NCBI GenBank assembly: GCA_008012315.1
Contig: SSEL01000001.1
Location: forward strand, 62,001-126,000
Source: Rhodospirillaceae bacterium
GTDB taxonomy: Bacteria > Pseudomonadota > Alphaproteobacteria > Dongiales > Dongiaceae
DNA length: 64,000 bases
Direction: 5' to 3'
Shown here one piece after another: positions 40,529-50,609 of the stretch (the stretch's first letter is position 1; the number at the start of each line of letters is the position of its first letter). Position numbers and translations under genes: made by a program. The notes under the pieces were generated by a model. That model saw only the letters and a list, made by a program, of their open reading frames with translations. It had not been told where the DNA came from and made no database searches.

Positions 40529-41389
40529 TCATTCCTCTTTCCGGTCGATGTAATCGGCGTATTTGCCGAGCAGCCAGCCGGGGATCGGGCGCGGCGGCTG
40601 GGGGAATCCGCCGAGATGCAGGCAGGTCTGGGCAGCGGCCGTCGTCGCTTGGTCGAGCGCTTCGGCCGGCACCCGTTTCTCGCCGATCAACGCCGCCAGA
40701 AATGAGGCGATGAAACTGTCGCCGGCCCCGCAGGTATCGACGACATCGATCGGGACGGCCGCGACATGACGAATGGCATCGCCGTCATGGAAGAAGGCGC
40801 CGCGCCGGCCGCAGGTAAGAACCACCTGCTGCGCACCGGCCTGACGCAGGGCGTCCAGCAGCGGCTCGACCGGTTCATTTTCATCCTCCGGTCCCGACGC
40901 AAAAACCAAGGGCACGCCGGACAGCGGCAGCGCCAGATGTGCGGTCGAGACATCGATGCTGAAGGGAGCGCGCGCATCCACCAGCCGTCGCACCAGATCG
41001 GGATTGGCGTTGGTGCCGAGATGCACCCAATCGGCGGCGGCGATTTCCTGGTAAAGCGCGGCTGCCGGCATGTAGCTTTCACCGACACCGAAGGATTCCA
41101 GCAGGAATTTCCGATCGCCGGATTCTTCGCGCAGCAAGGTGACGGCCGTGCCGCCGGGACGGCGTTCGACATCCGCCGCCGAGAGGCCGAACCGGGTGAC
41201 TTCCGCCAGCAACATATCGCCTTCCGGATCGTTCCCCACCGCGCCGAAATACCGCGCCGGCCAGCCGAGGCGCCGCCATTGCACGGCGACATTCAGCGCA
41301 TTGCCGCCGACGGTCATGAAATCCTTGGTCAGATAGACGTCGAGACAGTTGTCGCCGACCGTGACGAGCCTGGGCGATGCCGTGTTCAT
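40529..41389 (-). CDS. PfkB-family kinase resembling fructoselysine 6-kinase (FrlD)
   Basis: 'TVGDNCLDVYLTKDFMTVGGNALNVAVQWRRLG...VDTCGAGDSFIASFL'. Confidence 0.75.
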   Translation of the reverse strand: MNTASPRLVTVGDNCLDVYLTKDFMTVGGNALNVAVQWRRLGWPARYFGAVGNDPEGDMLLAEVTRFGLSAADVERRPGGTAVTLLREESGDRKFLLESFGVGESYMPAAALYQEIAAADWVHLGTNANPDLVRRLVDARAPFSIDVSTAHLALPLSGVPLVFASGPEDENEPVEPLLDALRQAGAQQVVLTCGRRGAFFHDGDAIRHVAAVPIDVVDTCGAGDSFIASFLAALIGEKRVPAEALDQATTAAAQTCLHLGGFPQPPRPIPGWLLGKYADYIDRKEE

Positions 41390-41393
41390 GTGC

Positions 41394-42239
41394 TCACCGC
41401 CCGCGATCGAGATAGGGCTCGATGCCGGCAAGGCAGCGCTGCCAGGCCTTGACCGGATCCAGCGCATAGGATCCGTCACCGAAGGGCTCGAAGGTGAGCT
41501 TGCCGGCATAGCCGTGTGCCGCCAGCTCCATCATATATTGGCCGAGCGGCAGGTTGCCATCGCCCCAGACCAGATGGCCGGCCGGCTTGCCATCGACCAC
41601 CTGGACATGCGCCAGCCGGGCGCCAAACAGGCGGAAATAATCCGCCACCGTATCGCCTGCCGCAGCCATGGCGACGGTATCGAGGACGACATCGATATTA
41701 TCGGCGCCAATCTCGTCCAGCATGCGGCGCACACCTTCGGCGTTCAGCAGGATATTCGTCTCGACCCGTTGCAGCGGCTCGAGCAGGCAGCGAATGCCGT
41801 TGTGGCCGGCATAAGCGGCGATCTCGCCGATCGCATCGACCGACCGCTTCCAGGCCGAGTCCTGTGGTTCCGTCTCATAGCCGCGGCCGGAGGTGAGGAA
41901 GAGATAGCGCGCACCCAAAGTGGCGCAGATATCGGCGCCACGGCAGAACCGGTCGATGCTGGCGCGCCGCAGCTCGGCATCGCCCGAGGCGATATTGATC
42001 GGATAGAGCACCTGTTCCGGAGTGAAGCACAAGGTGGAGATGCCATTATCCGCTAGCACGCGGCGGACCCGCTCGATGCGGGCCTCAGTCGCGTGATAGA
42101 GATCGAGATGCTGGGCAGTCCCCCATAATTCGATCTCGCGCAGGCCGAAATCCCGCAGCACCTCCACGACCTTTTCGAAGGGGAAATGTTGGAAGCTGAA
42201 ATTGGCGCCGATCAACTGGCTGGATGCAAGCTGCTGCAT
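41394..42239 (-). CDS. Sugar phosphate isomerase/epimerase-type TIM barrel (FrlC-like)
   Basis: 281 aa; 'FPFEKVVEVLRDFGLREIELWG', 'LEPLQRVETNILLNAEGVRRMLDEIGADNIDVVLDTVAMA', 'HVQVVDGKPAGHLVWGDGNL'. Confidence 0.8.
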   Translation of the reverse strand: MQQLASSQLIGANFSFQHFPFEKVVEVLRDFGLREIELWGTAQHLDLYHATEARIERVRRVLADNGISTLCFTPEQVLYPINIASGDAELRRASIDRFCRGADICATLGARYLFLTSGRGYETEPQDSAWKRSVDAIGEIAAYAGHNGIRCLLEPLQRVETNILLNAEGVRRMLDEIGADNIDVVLDTVAMAAAGDTVADYFRLFGARLAHVQVVDGKPAGHLVWGDGNLPLGQYMMELAAHGYAGKLTFEPFGDGSYALDPVKAWQRCLAGIEPYLDRGR

Positions 42240-42261
42240 GAACCTCCCTTTCGGAAAACCG

Positions 42262-43131
42262 CTATTTGCCGATACCGTCGGACAGGCCGCGGATGAAATA
42301 GCGCTGGGCGGCGAAGAAGACGATCACGATGGGCAAGGCCGAGATCGTCATCGCCGCGAAGACTTCGGCGTAATTGGTGCCATGCGTCGCCATGATCGAG
42401 GTCAGGCCGACGGGCAATGTCTGCGCCCCGACGCCACTGGAAAAGATCATGGCGAAGAGATATTCGTTCCAGGCGAAGAGCACATGCAGGATGACGCAGG
42501 AAACGACGATGGGGCGGCAGAGCGGCAAAGTGATGCGCCAGAAGATCTGCCCCTCGCTGGCGCCATCCATCACCGCGGCTTCGTCGAGGTCGCGCGAAAG
42601 ATCGAGCATATAAGCGCGAATGAGGAAGGTGCTGAAGGGCACCCGGAACGCCGTGTAGAGAATGATCAGCGCCCAATAGGTATTATAGAGGCCGAGCGCC
42701 TGCATCATCCTGACCAGCGGAATCACCGCCACAGTCGGGCTCAGCATGAGCCCGCCCAGCACGAAGCCGACGACCAGAGGCTTTGCCGGCATCTTCGTGC
42801 GTGTCAGGCCGAAGGCGGTCCAGGCGCTGACCAGCACCGTGCAGAGACCGGAGGCGACGGTCACCAGGAGGCTGACGGACACATAATCGCGCACCCCCTG
42901 GTTCCAGGCCTGGACATAATTCGCCCAGGACCAGCCGATCGGCAGAGCAAAGGGATTGCCGAAGATCTGCGCATTGTTCTTGAAGCCGTTCAGCGCCATC
43001 CAGATCAGCGGATAGATGACGACGATGCCGAGACAGATCAGGAAGGCATGCAGGAAGGTCTTGCTGATGACAGCCCAGACATTCATCCGGGATGCCGGCC
43101 GGAGAGGCCGGATGGCAGACAGCTTCGTCAA
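42262..43131 (-). CDS. Sugar ABC transporter permease (MalG-type)
   Basis: 289 aa; 'DLDEAAVMDGASEGQIFWRITLPLCRPIVVS'. Confidence 0.9.
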   Translation of the reverse strand: MTKLSAIRPLRPASRMNVWAVISKTFLHAFLICLGIVVIYPLIWMALNGFKNNAQIFGNPFALPIGWSWANYVQAWNQGVRDYVSVSLLVTVASGLCTVLVSAWTAFGLTRTKMPAKPLVVGFVLGGLMLSPTVAVIPLVRMMQALGLYNTYWALIILYTAFRVPFSTFLIRAYMLDLSRDLDEAAVMDGASEGQIFWRITLPLCRPIVVSCVILHVLFAWNEYLFAMIFSSGVGAQTLPVGLTSIMATHGTNYAEVFAAMTISALPIVIVFFAAQRYFIRGLSDGIGK

Positions 43132-44087
43132 AACTGCACCCTCCGCCGCCTGGTATAAAGAAGCTGGGCGATGCCGGTCACCATGGTGACGACGAAGATC
43201 ACGCCGGCGATCGCCGCGCCATAGCCGAAATTGTTCTCGATGAAGCCCTGCTGATAGAGCCAGGTGCCGAGGACCTGGCTGCTGTTATTGGGGCCACCCG
43301 CCGTCATCACCATGACCTCGTTGAAGACCTGGAAGGCGCCGGTGATGGTGATGATGATCATCAGGCCGGTCATTTCGCGGGTCAGGGGAAAGGTGATGCT
43401 CCACAGCCGCCGCGACGGGCCGGCCCCGTCGATGATCGCCGCGTCATAAAGCTCACGGGGAATCTTCTGGATGGCGATGGCGAAGAGCAGCGTCGAATAG
43501 CCGAAACCCTGCCACTGGCTCATGGCGATGATGGCATAGATCGCCGTCTTCGGATCGCCCAGCCAGGGTTTCACCAGCGCATCGAGGCCGACCGATCTCA
43601 GCGCCGCATCCAGCAGGCCGATCTCCGGCTGGTAGATGAAATAAAAGAGGAGGCCGGTCACAGTGATCGAGATCGCCGAGGGGACGAAATAGATCGCCCG
43701 CCAGAACCGGCGCAGGCGCTCCGAGCCGAGGCCCTCGATGATCGCCGCCAGGAGGAAGGCACCGAACACCTGGAAGACGATGGAAATCACCGCATAGAGG
43801 CTGTTGTTCCAGAGCGATGTCCAGACCACCGGATCATGCAGGAGACGGTCGTAATTCGCCAGCCCGACATCGCTCACCTCGCCGGTGAAGATATCCTGGT
43901 CGGTGGTGCTGACGATGAAATTGTCGACGATGGGGTAATAGACGAACCAGCCGATCAGGATCACCGCGACCGCCACCCAGCGGAACGACAGCAGATTGCG
44001 CAAGCGGGATCTGGGAGTCCCGCTTGCGCCCTGGCCAGTCGCGGCGCCGTAGGTCACAGCACCGCTATTAACCCCGGTTACCGCCAT
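43128..44087 (-). CDS. Sugar ABC transporter permease (MalF-type)
   Basis: 319 aa; 'RELYDAAIIDGAGPSRRLWSITFPLTREM'. Confidence 0.9.
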   Translation of the reverse strand: MAVTGVNSGAVTYGAATGQGASGTPRSRLRNLLSFRWVAVAVILIGWFVYYPIVDNFIVSTTDQDIFTGEVSDVGLANYDRLLHDPVVWTSLWNNSLYAVISIVFQVFGAFLLAAIIEGLGSERLRRFWRAIYFVPSAISITVTGLLFYFIYQPEIGLLDAALRSVGLDALVKPWLGDPKTAIYAIIAMSQWQGFGYSTLLFAIAIQKIPRELYDAAIIDGAGPSRRLWSITFPLTREMTGLMIIITITGAFQVFNEVMVMTAGGPNNSSQVLGTWLYQQGFIENNFGYGAAIAGVIFVVTMVTGIAQLLYTRRRRVQF

Positions 44088-44105
44088 TGCGTTAGCGACA
44101 GCGCG

Positions 44106-45434
44106 TTATTTCTTCGCATCCGCTACGGCAGCCTCCTTGACCTGGTCCATGACCTGTTCCGGGCTCATCGATCCGCCGGACAGCGCTTGCAGGCTGGACA
44201 GCCAGGCGGCCGCCACGCGCGGTGAATTCGCCGTATCGAGCCAGGGCATCAGATAGGAAGCCGATTTCAGGACCTTCAGGCCATCGACGAGCGCCGGGCT
44301 CATATTCGCTTCGGACGCCCCACCGACCGTTGCGCTGGGCTGGCCGTAAGGCGGCGCCGAGAGAACCTGGCCATGCTCCTTCGAGGTCACGAACTTCATG
44401 AAGTCGATCGCCAGCGGGATATTCTTCGAGGCGGTGTTGATCATGTAGCCTTCGGGGGCACCTTCGACCGCTTTCGGATCACCCTTGGCGCCCGCCGGCA
44501 CCGGCAGGACGAAGAACCCGAAATCGGCCTGCTTGAGCGCGGAATCCGGCCCGGCGCTCTGATCGAATTCGATGATCTCCTGGTAATACATGGCCGACTT
44601 GCCGTTGCTGAAAGCCTGCAGGGCCGAGGCATAGGATTCGCCGTTCATCGTCGCGCCATTGGTGCAGCGATCGGCCAGTTCCTTGAACTGCGCCAGCGCC
44701 TCGACATAACCGGGATCGTCGAATTTCGCGGTCTTCGGATTGAAATCGCGTTCCAGCGTCTCGCGCGGCACGTCATAGGCCAGGAGCTGGCCGATGAAAT
44801 GCACCACCGGCCAGGCTTCCTTGTTGCCGAGGGAGATCGGCTCGATGCCGGCCTTTTTGATGGTGTCGCAGCTCGACAGCAACTGCTCGAAATTGGCGGG
44901 CGCGCTGAGGCCGAGCTTGGAGAAGATCTGTTTGTTATAGCCCATGAACTTGGCATCGAGATAAAGCGGGATGCCGTAATATTTGCCGTTATACTGGAAG
45001 GCCTGCACGGCGGCCGGCACCAGCGACTTGCCCCAATCAGTATCGGGGCCGATCACCTTGCTGAGATCGACGGCACGATTGCCGCGGACGAAATTGCCGC
45101 CCCAGCTGCCGGTCCAGGAGAAATAGACATCGGTCAGCGAATTCGAGGCAACCAGCGTCTTGGTCTTGCCTTTGACGCTGTCATCGCTCTCCTGGATGAG
45201 CTCCACCTTCACGCCGGGATGGAGCTTCTCATATTCCTTGGCGAGGTCGATGAAATACGGCGACAATTGCTGCAGGCCGAATTTCGTCAGCACCGACAGG
45301 GTGCCGCTGTACTCGACCTTGGCGGCGGGATCGGCCTCGACGGCCTTGCCGGCGCTGTAGCTTTTGCCGGCCGAGAGACCGAATGCGGATGCCGCAGCCA
45401 CCGTCAATGCAACGGCTTGTAATGAACGCTTCAT
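44106..45434 (-). CDS. Sugar ABC extracellular substrate-binding protein (family 1)
   Basis: Start MKRSLQAVALTVAAASAFGLSA; 'YEKLHPGVKVELIQESDDSVKGKTKTLVASNSLTDVYFSW'. Confidence 0.9.
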   Translation of the reverse strand: MKRSLQAVALTVAAASAFGLSAGKSYSAGKAVEADPAAKVEYSGTLSVLTKFGLQQLSPYFIDLAKEYEKLHPGVKVELIQESDDSVKGKTKTLVASNSLTDVYFSWTGSWGGNFVRGNRAVDLSKVIGPDTDWGKSLVPAAVQAFQYNGKYYGIPLYLDAKFMGYNKQIFSKLGLSAPANFEQLLSSCDTIKKAGIEPISLGNKEAWPVVHFIGQLLAYDVPRETLERDFNPKTAKFDDPGYVEALAQFKELADRCTNGATMNGESYASALQAFSNGKSAMYYQEIIEFDQSAGPDSALKQADFGFFVLPVPAGAKGDPKAVEGAPEGYMINTASKNIPLAIDFMKFVTSKEHGQVLSAPPYGQPSATVGGASEANMSPALVDGLKVLKSASYLMPWLDTANSPRVAAAWLSSLQALSGGSMSPEQVMDQVKEAAVADAKK

Positions 45435-45458
45435 GAGCAAATCCTCCTGTAGAGTTTC

Positions 45459-46472
45459 TTAGTATTCGACGCGTTTGTAATAGCGCCGCGTCGTCAGCGG
45501 ATGATTGCGCAGCACCTCGAGATGAGCGCTGAGGCGTTCCAGCAGGGTGGCGAGCACGATCTGGGAAATCAGCCCGCGCACCTCGGTGGATATGCCCGGC
45601 AGTTTGACATCGGCGGTATCGAGGATGCGGACCTTGTCAGAGTAGCGCTTGACGAAATTTTCCACCCGGTCGCCCAGCGGCCGCGTCGCGTCCTCGCCTT
45701 TGAACAGGAAAACACTGACGCCGGGTTCGACCAATTCCAGCGTGCCGTGGAAGAAATCCGCCGCATGCACCGGGCGGGTGCGGATCCATTGCATCTCTTC
45801 CAGGATGCACATGCCGTAATAATGCGCCTCCGGCCAGACCGAACCGGCACCGGTGAAGATGTGATAGGTCTCGTCCTTGATGGTCGCGGCAAGCTCGGCG
45901 GCCTTCGGCTCGAAAGCCTCCTTGGCATCGACCAGCAGCTTCGGCAGCTGCTTCAGTTCGGCGACGATCTTGTCATAGTCGCCATAGTCACCGCGCTCGG
46001 CCAGCAAGGCCAGGACGATCAGCAGGGTCTGCAGATAGAAGGATTCCGAGGATGTGTCGTCTTCGGCGAAATTGGTGAAATTGAAATCCGATTCCTGGGC
46101 CAGCGGCGTATCCTTGTGGCCGGTGAGCGAGATCGTCCGGACACCGCGCTGCTTCAGGAAGGAGAGGAGCTGCACGCTTTCCTTCGTCGTACCCGACAGC
46201 GAGGGGATGACAACGAGCGCTTTCTGATCAAGGCCGGCCGGCGGATTGAGCACGACCTGGGCCGGATATTGCCAGCTCACCGGAAAGACGGAATGGCGCT
46301 GGGCCAGTTCGATCGCCGGCAGGGTCAGCAATTGCACGCCGCCGGTGCCCATGAAATAGAGCCGCTCAACACCCTCCGACAGCAGCTTGCGCATGAGCGT
46401 CCGAACATCGGCGGCGATCGCCACGGCGCCGCTTTGAATGCGCATGAAGCGGTCCTTGTCGAAATTGAGCAT
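45459..46472 (-). CDS. SIS-domain protein resembling fructoselysine-6-phosphate deglycase (FrlB)
   Basis: 'VEPGVSVFLFKGEDATRPLGDRVENFVKRYSDKVRILDTADV...RNHPLTTRRYYKRVEY' recalls FrlB C-terminus; start MLNFDKDRFM. Confidence 0.75.
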   Translation of the reverse strand: MLNFDKDRFMRIQSGAVAIAADVRTLMRKLLSEGVERLYFMGTGGVQLLTLPAIELAQRHSVFPVSWQYPAQVVLNPPAGLDQKALVVIPSLSGTTKESVQLLSFLKQRGVRTISLTGHKDTPLAQESDFNFTNFAEDDTSSESFYLQTLLIVLALLAERGDYGDYDKIVAELKQLPKLLVDAKEAFEPKAAELAATIKDETYHIFTGAGSVWPEAHYYGMCILEEMQWIRTRPVHAADFFHGTLELVEPGVSVFLFKGEDATRPLGDRVENFVKRYSDKVRILDTADVKLPGISTEVRGLISQIVLATLLERLSAHLEVLRNHPLTTRRYYKRVEY

Positions 46473-46540
46473 GTGATCTTCCTCATTATCGCTGCGGCGG
46501 GGCATCCCCCGGCCCGGCACACAGTTGGTGCAAAATAGCC

Positions 46541-46560
46541 ATGTGAGATCGATCTCATAT
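46541..46560. promoter_or_regulatory. LacI-type operator copy 1, ATGTGAGATCGATCTCATAT
   Basis: Palindrome core TGAGATCGATCTCA at 46544-46557. Confidence 0.75.
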
Positions 46561-46573
46561 CGGCCAAATCCCG

Positions 46574-46591
46574 TGTGAGATCGATCTCACA
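46574..46591. promoter_or_regulatory. LacI-type operator copy 2, TGTGAGATCGATCTCACA
   Basis: 18-bp perfect palindrome; centre 32 bp from copy 1. Confidence 0.8.
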
Positions 46592-46664
46592 GTAAGGTTA
46601 GGCGCGATGGCCGCGGCTTGGCAAGCGGATTTAGCGGGCTGCCGGCGAAAAGGCCCTGCTGACC

Positions 46665-47696
46665 TCAGCGCTTCTTCGGATGGGAGACCGATCCGCGCAC
46701 GATCAGCCGGGTCGGGAAACGCTTGAGCCGGGGGGCGGCTTTCTTGCCGGCGAGCCGTTCGAGCAGCATTTGCGCCGCCAGCGGCCCGATCTCCGCGATG
46801 GGCTGGGCCATGACGGTGATCTGCGGATCGGTGAAAGTGGCAAGGTCGAAATCGTCGAAGCCGACCAGCGACACATCCTGGGGGATCGACAGCCCCATCG
46901 ACCGCAAGGCCAGGAGCGCCCCTTGCGTCATCAAGCTGTCGACGGTGAAAAGCGCCGTCGGGCGGTTGCGGCGGGTGAACAGGCGAATGGTCGCTTCGAT
47001 CGCCTGTTCGACGGTCGAGCGCGACACGCCGATCAGCGACTCGTCGAGCTCGATGCCATGCGCCTGCAGGGAATGCTGATATCCGGCCAACCGTTCCTGC
47101 GCCGTGAAGATGCGGGAATCGTCACGCAGCAGCGCGATGCGGCGATGGCCGTTGGTGACCAGGTAGTCCACCACCTCCCGCGCACCACCTTCGTTATCGA
47201 CCAGGACGCTGTCGCAGCGCGCATTCTCCGCAACGCGGTCGATCAACACGATCGGCGCGCCTTCGCGGGCGAGCTGCAAGATATGCTGGTTGTCGGTCGC
47301 CGAGGTAGGCGCCAGGATGAAACCGCGCACGCTGAGCGAGCGCAGGCTTTCCAGAAGCTCTCGCTCCTGCTCGACATCCTCCTCGCTGCTGGCGATCAGC
47401 AGGTTGTGGCCGTGTTTCCTCAGCTCGACCTCGAGGTCGTGAGCGATGCGGGCGAAAAAGGGATTCTGGATATCGCCCGGCAGATAGCCGACGATCGGCA
47501 ACTGCCCGCTGCGCAGGGCCTGGGCCACCCGGTTCGCGCGGTAGCCCAGCGCATCGGCTGCCTCGATGACGCGCAACGCCGTCTCGTCGCCGACATAGCC
47601 ATAGCTGTTCAGCGCGCGCGCCGCCGTGGCACGCGACACATTCGCGGCGGCGGCGACGTCCTTCAGGGTGACCCCCTTGCGTGTCAAAGTCCTCAT
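46665..47696 (-). CDS. LacI-family transcriptional regulator
   Basis: 'VTLKDVAAAANVSRATAARALNSYGYVGDETALRVIEAADALGYRANRVAQALRSG'. Confidence 0.95.
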   Translation of the reverse strand: MRTLTRKGVTLKDVAAAANVSRATAARALNSYGYVGDETALRVIEAADALGYRANRVAQALRSGQLPIVGYLPGDIQNPFFARIAHDLEVELRKHGHNLLIASSEEDVEQERELLESLRSLSVRGFILAPTSATDNQHILQLAREGAPIVLIDRVAENARCDSVLVDNEGGAREVVDYLVTNGHRRIALLRDDSRIFTAQERLAGYQHSLQAHGIELDESLIGVSRSTVEQAIEATIRLFTRRNRPTALFTVDSLMTQGALLALRSMGLSIPQDVSLVGFDDFDLATFTDPQITVMAQPIAEIGPLAAQMLLERLAGKKAAPRLKRFPTRLIVRGSVSHPKKR

Positions 47697-47981
47697 CCTC
47701 CCGATGCCCCGGGCCGCCATCCGAGGAGCCTATCCTGTTTGGCATCGACCCAGGGTTTTGCCACATCTTCGCCAGGTTTCAAACTGCAAGGCCGGGCCGT
47801 TCGCATCCGTGGGTGCCATTTAGTTTCCAGCCGTCGGGAGGCCGTCGGCAGAGCAACATTCCGCGTCTGTTGAAATGGCCCCGGAAGTGCTACAAGGCCA
47901 TCCCCGGCGGGGCGCAGTCGATTAACGTTGCGGCCCTGACGGCAGGATGGAAATTTCCGCCACGATCAGAATTGCATATCG

Positions 47982-48509
47982 ATGTTCGCCTTGATTTCCC
48001 GGGACCAGGTAAGGTCCGCCCGCATCCATCAATTATACGATTACTGGTACGAAAAATGCGCCGGCCGGGCCGTTCCGGACCGGTGCGACATCGACCCTGC
48101 TGAGCTGACGAGCCTGCTGCCTTACCTGCTGATCGCCGAAGCCGAAGCCCAACCGTTCCGCATCTTGTACCGGCTGGTCGGCACCAAGGTGGTCGATATG
48201 AACGGCGCCGAATTCACCGGACTCTATCTCGACGAGATGACCGGTGAGCAATACAACTATATCGACCGGGGGACAGAGGCCTATCGGCATGCCTGGTCGC
48301 AACAATGCCCGGTCTACGGCATCTATGACTGGCCGGCCAAATCTGGTGCCATCTATCTGGTGGAATTCTGCATTCTTCCCGTCACCCGGGCTGGCAGCGC
48401 GGGGCAGTTCATCGCCCTGGAAGATTGGCAGATCAGCGATGCCGAGCTGCCGTGCCATGATCCGCCACTGCCCTTCATCACGCCGCAACGCCGGGCGGAA
48501 GATCAATGA
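47982..48509 (+). CDS. PAS-domain protein of the small alphaproteobacterial type
   Basis: 175 aa; 'LYDYWYEKCAGRAVPDRCDIDPAELTSLLPYLLIAEAE...FRILYRLVGTKVVDMNGAEFTGLYLDEM'. Confidence 0.75.
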   Translation: MFALISRDQVRSARIHQLYDYWYEKCAGRAVPDRCDIDPAELTSLLPYLLIAEAEAQPFRILYRLVGTKVVDMNGAEFTGLYLDEMTGEQYNYIDRGTEAYRHAWSQQCPVYGIYDWPAKSGAIYLVEFCILPVTRAGSAGQFIALEDWQISDAELPCHDPPLPFITPQRRAEDQ

Positions 48510-48529
48510 AATAGCCTGTCCGTTGCGGA

Positions 48530-50314
48530 TCAGGCCATTTTCACCAGCCGGTCCTCGGGCAGGGTCACGGTGGCGGTGAGGCCCTTGCCCGGCGCCGTCT
48601 CGATATCGAGCCGGCCGCCATGCAGATCGACGATGCGCTGCACGATCGCCAGGCCGAGCCCGGTGCCGCCGACCTTCTTGGTGTAGATATTCTCGATCTG
48701 ATGGAATGGTTCGAGGGCGCGCACCGCCTGCGCCGGCTCCATGCCGATGCCGCTGTCCTTTACCTTGAGCGTCGGCTGCTGCCCCGTGACGCCGCAATTG
48801 ATTTCGATGCGCCCCTCATTCGGCGTGTATTTGATCGCATTGCTGACCAAGTTCGTGAGCAGCGACCGCAGCTTGATCCGGTCGCCGCGCAGCTGCAGGT
48901 CGGGCGATACCTCGCAAATCAGCCGGTGCCGCCGTTGCTCCAGATCGCGGCGGCAGATATTCGCGACCTCGTGGCAGAGCTCGGCGGCATTGACGACGTC
49001 ATTGCTGATGTCATTGGCGTTGGCCGCCAGGGCGGCATGCTCGAGTACGCCGTTGATGAGATCGAGCAAGGCCCGCCCGGCATCGTGGATGATCGATAGA
49101 TATTCCTGCGACGTCTCATTGGCCGGCACTTGGTCCGGCGCGCGCTGCCGCAGCAGATCGGAAAAACCGATGATGGCATTGAGCGGCGTGCGCAGTTCAT
49201 GGCTCATATTGGCCAGGAACTCCATCTTGGCGCGGCTCGACGCCTCGGCCTGCTGCTGTGCCTGATGCCGGTGCTCGGATTCGAACAGCACCGACATCAG
49301 CGAGGCGATGGCGATGCAGAAATTGATTTCTTCCGGCTGCCAGCTGCGATCGGCCGCGCTGCGTTCGATACAGAATGTGCCGTAGTCATGGCCATAAGCG
49401 GCAATGGCGACGCAGAGGAGGGCGCCGATATTGGTGCCGCTGTAATAGCTGTCGCTGAATTCGCGGATGCGCGGATCGCTGGTGACATCGTTGACGATGA
49501 CGACCCGTTCCTTCTCCAGCGCCGCGCGATAAACCGGCATATCCGCAATCTTCATTGCTTCCAGCGGTTCCTGGGTCAAGGTGCAATAGCGGGCGATGCA
49601 AAGGACATGGCGGCGGTCTTCATCCGGCACCCAGACGCTGCAGCGTTCGACCTGCAGGCCCTTGGCGGCACCCTCGCAGATGCGGCTGAGCGCGTCGGAT
49701 AGCGGCATCCCCGCCGGCTGGCCGTCCTTGAGGATCTCGATCAGGGCGGCATTGAGGCGCTCCTCGCGCTGCCGGCGCTTCTGCTGTTCCGCCGATTCCG
49801 AGATGCGCTGCAATTCGATCGCCGCCCGGTCGGCAAAGAGCTCGAGCAGGCTGAGCGCGTTATGCCCTGGATCGAACGGCAGGCGGCGCAGGGCGACCAT
49901 CAGCCCGATCGGCCGGTCGCTTTGATCGCGCAGCATGACGCCGGCATAACCACGTATGCCCATGTCGGCCAGCATGTGATCGTCGGGAAAGAGCCGCTGG
50001 ACGTCATCGGGAATGAAACAGGCGCCACCTTCGATAGTGTTGGCGCAGGGCGTCCCGTTCAGCGCATAGATGATCTCCACCGACGGGTTTTCCATGCCGG
50101 CGAGGCTGACGATGGTAACCAGGCGTTCGGGCGCGCCGGCTTGCGCATGGTTCTGGGGGGCGATGCCGAGGCGCCCGATCATCAGGTAATCGGCCGGGAT
50201 GAGCGGCGCCAGGGTTTGCGCCAGGCGATCCAGATAGACCTGCTTATGGGCGCCGGAGAGCTGGTCGCTCAAACGACGGATCAGGGTCGCGGCGTCATCG
50301 GCGGTGTGGTCCAT
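48530..50314 (-). CDS. GAF-domain sensor histidine kinase
   Basis: '[25 protein letters not shown]' H-box, '[15 protein letters not shown]' N-box, '[19 protein letters not shown]'; two GAF-like regions; start [11 protein letters not shown]. Confidence 0.9.
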   Translation of the reverse strand: MDHTADDAATLIRRLSDQLSGAHKQVYLDRLAQTLAPLIPADYLMIGRLGIAPQNHAQAGAPERLVTIVSLAGMENPSVEIIYALNGTPCANTIEGGACFIPDDVQRLFPDDHMLADMGIRGYAGVMLRDQSDRPIGLMVALRRLPFDPGHNALSLLELFADRAAIELQRISESAEQQKRRQREERLNAALIEILKDGQPAGMPLSDALSRICEGAAKGLQVERCSVWVPDEDRRHVLCIARYCTLTQEPLEAMKIADMPVYRAALEKERVVIVNDVTSDPRIREFSDSYYSGTNIGALLCVAIAAYGHDYGTFCIERSAADRSWQPEEINFCIAIASLMSVLFESEHRHQAQQQAEASSRAKMEFLANMSHELRTPLNAIIGFSDLLRQRAPDQVPANETSQEYLSIIHDAGRALLDLINGVLEHAALAANANDISNDVVNAAELCHEVANICRRDLEQRRHRLICEVSPDLQLRGDRIKLRSLLTNLVSNAIKYTPNEGRIEINCGVTGQQPTLKVKDSGIGMEPAQAVRALEPFHQIENIYTKKVGGTGLGLAIVQRIVDLHGGRLDIETAPGKGLTATVTLPEDRLVKMA

Positions 50315-50390
50315 GCCCAACGCTCCTATTCTCTTCACTCGCCGCGCAGCGGGGCGGTCGCCGGCCGGATGACCGTGTCGCGCCGATGCC

Positions 50391-50435
50391 GGGCGAATCG
50401 ACACGAGGCGAATCGAGACCGGGCGAATCGCCCTG
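50391..50435. repeat. Three tandem 15-bp repeats, core (G/A)GGCGAATCG
   Basis: GGGCGAATCGACACG / AGGCGAATCGAGACC / GGGCGAATCGCCCTG. Confidence 0.7.
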
Positions 50436-50609
50436 GGACCAGGCGACGCCGCCGAGACGCCGGCCGGGCGGACCCATGATGCACCTGCGTTCCGGCTCTG
50501 GCCGGCTTGACGCCGCGTCGATAGATCGGTGGCATAATCAGCTTGGGGTCATTCCCTGTTCGGGTCATTCCGGGGAACTTTTCTTCCGGGCAGCAAATCG
50601 GAGCGCAAA

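Noticed and set aside
50391-50435. Three tandem repeats considered as a CRISPR array
   Set aside because: Unit of 15 bp with 5-bp variable parts; no 23-40 bp repeats with unique spacers and no cas genes
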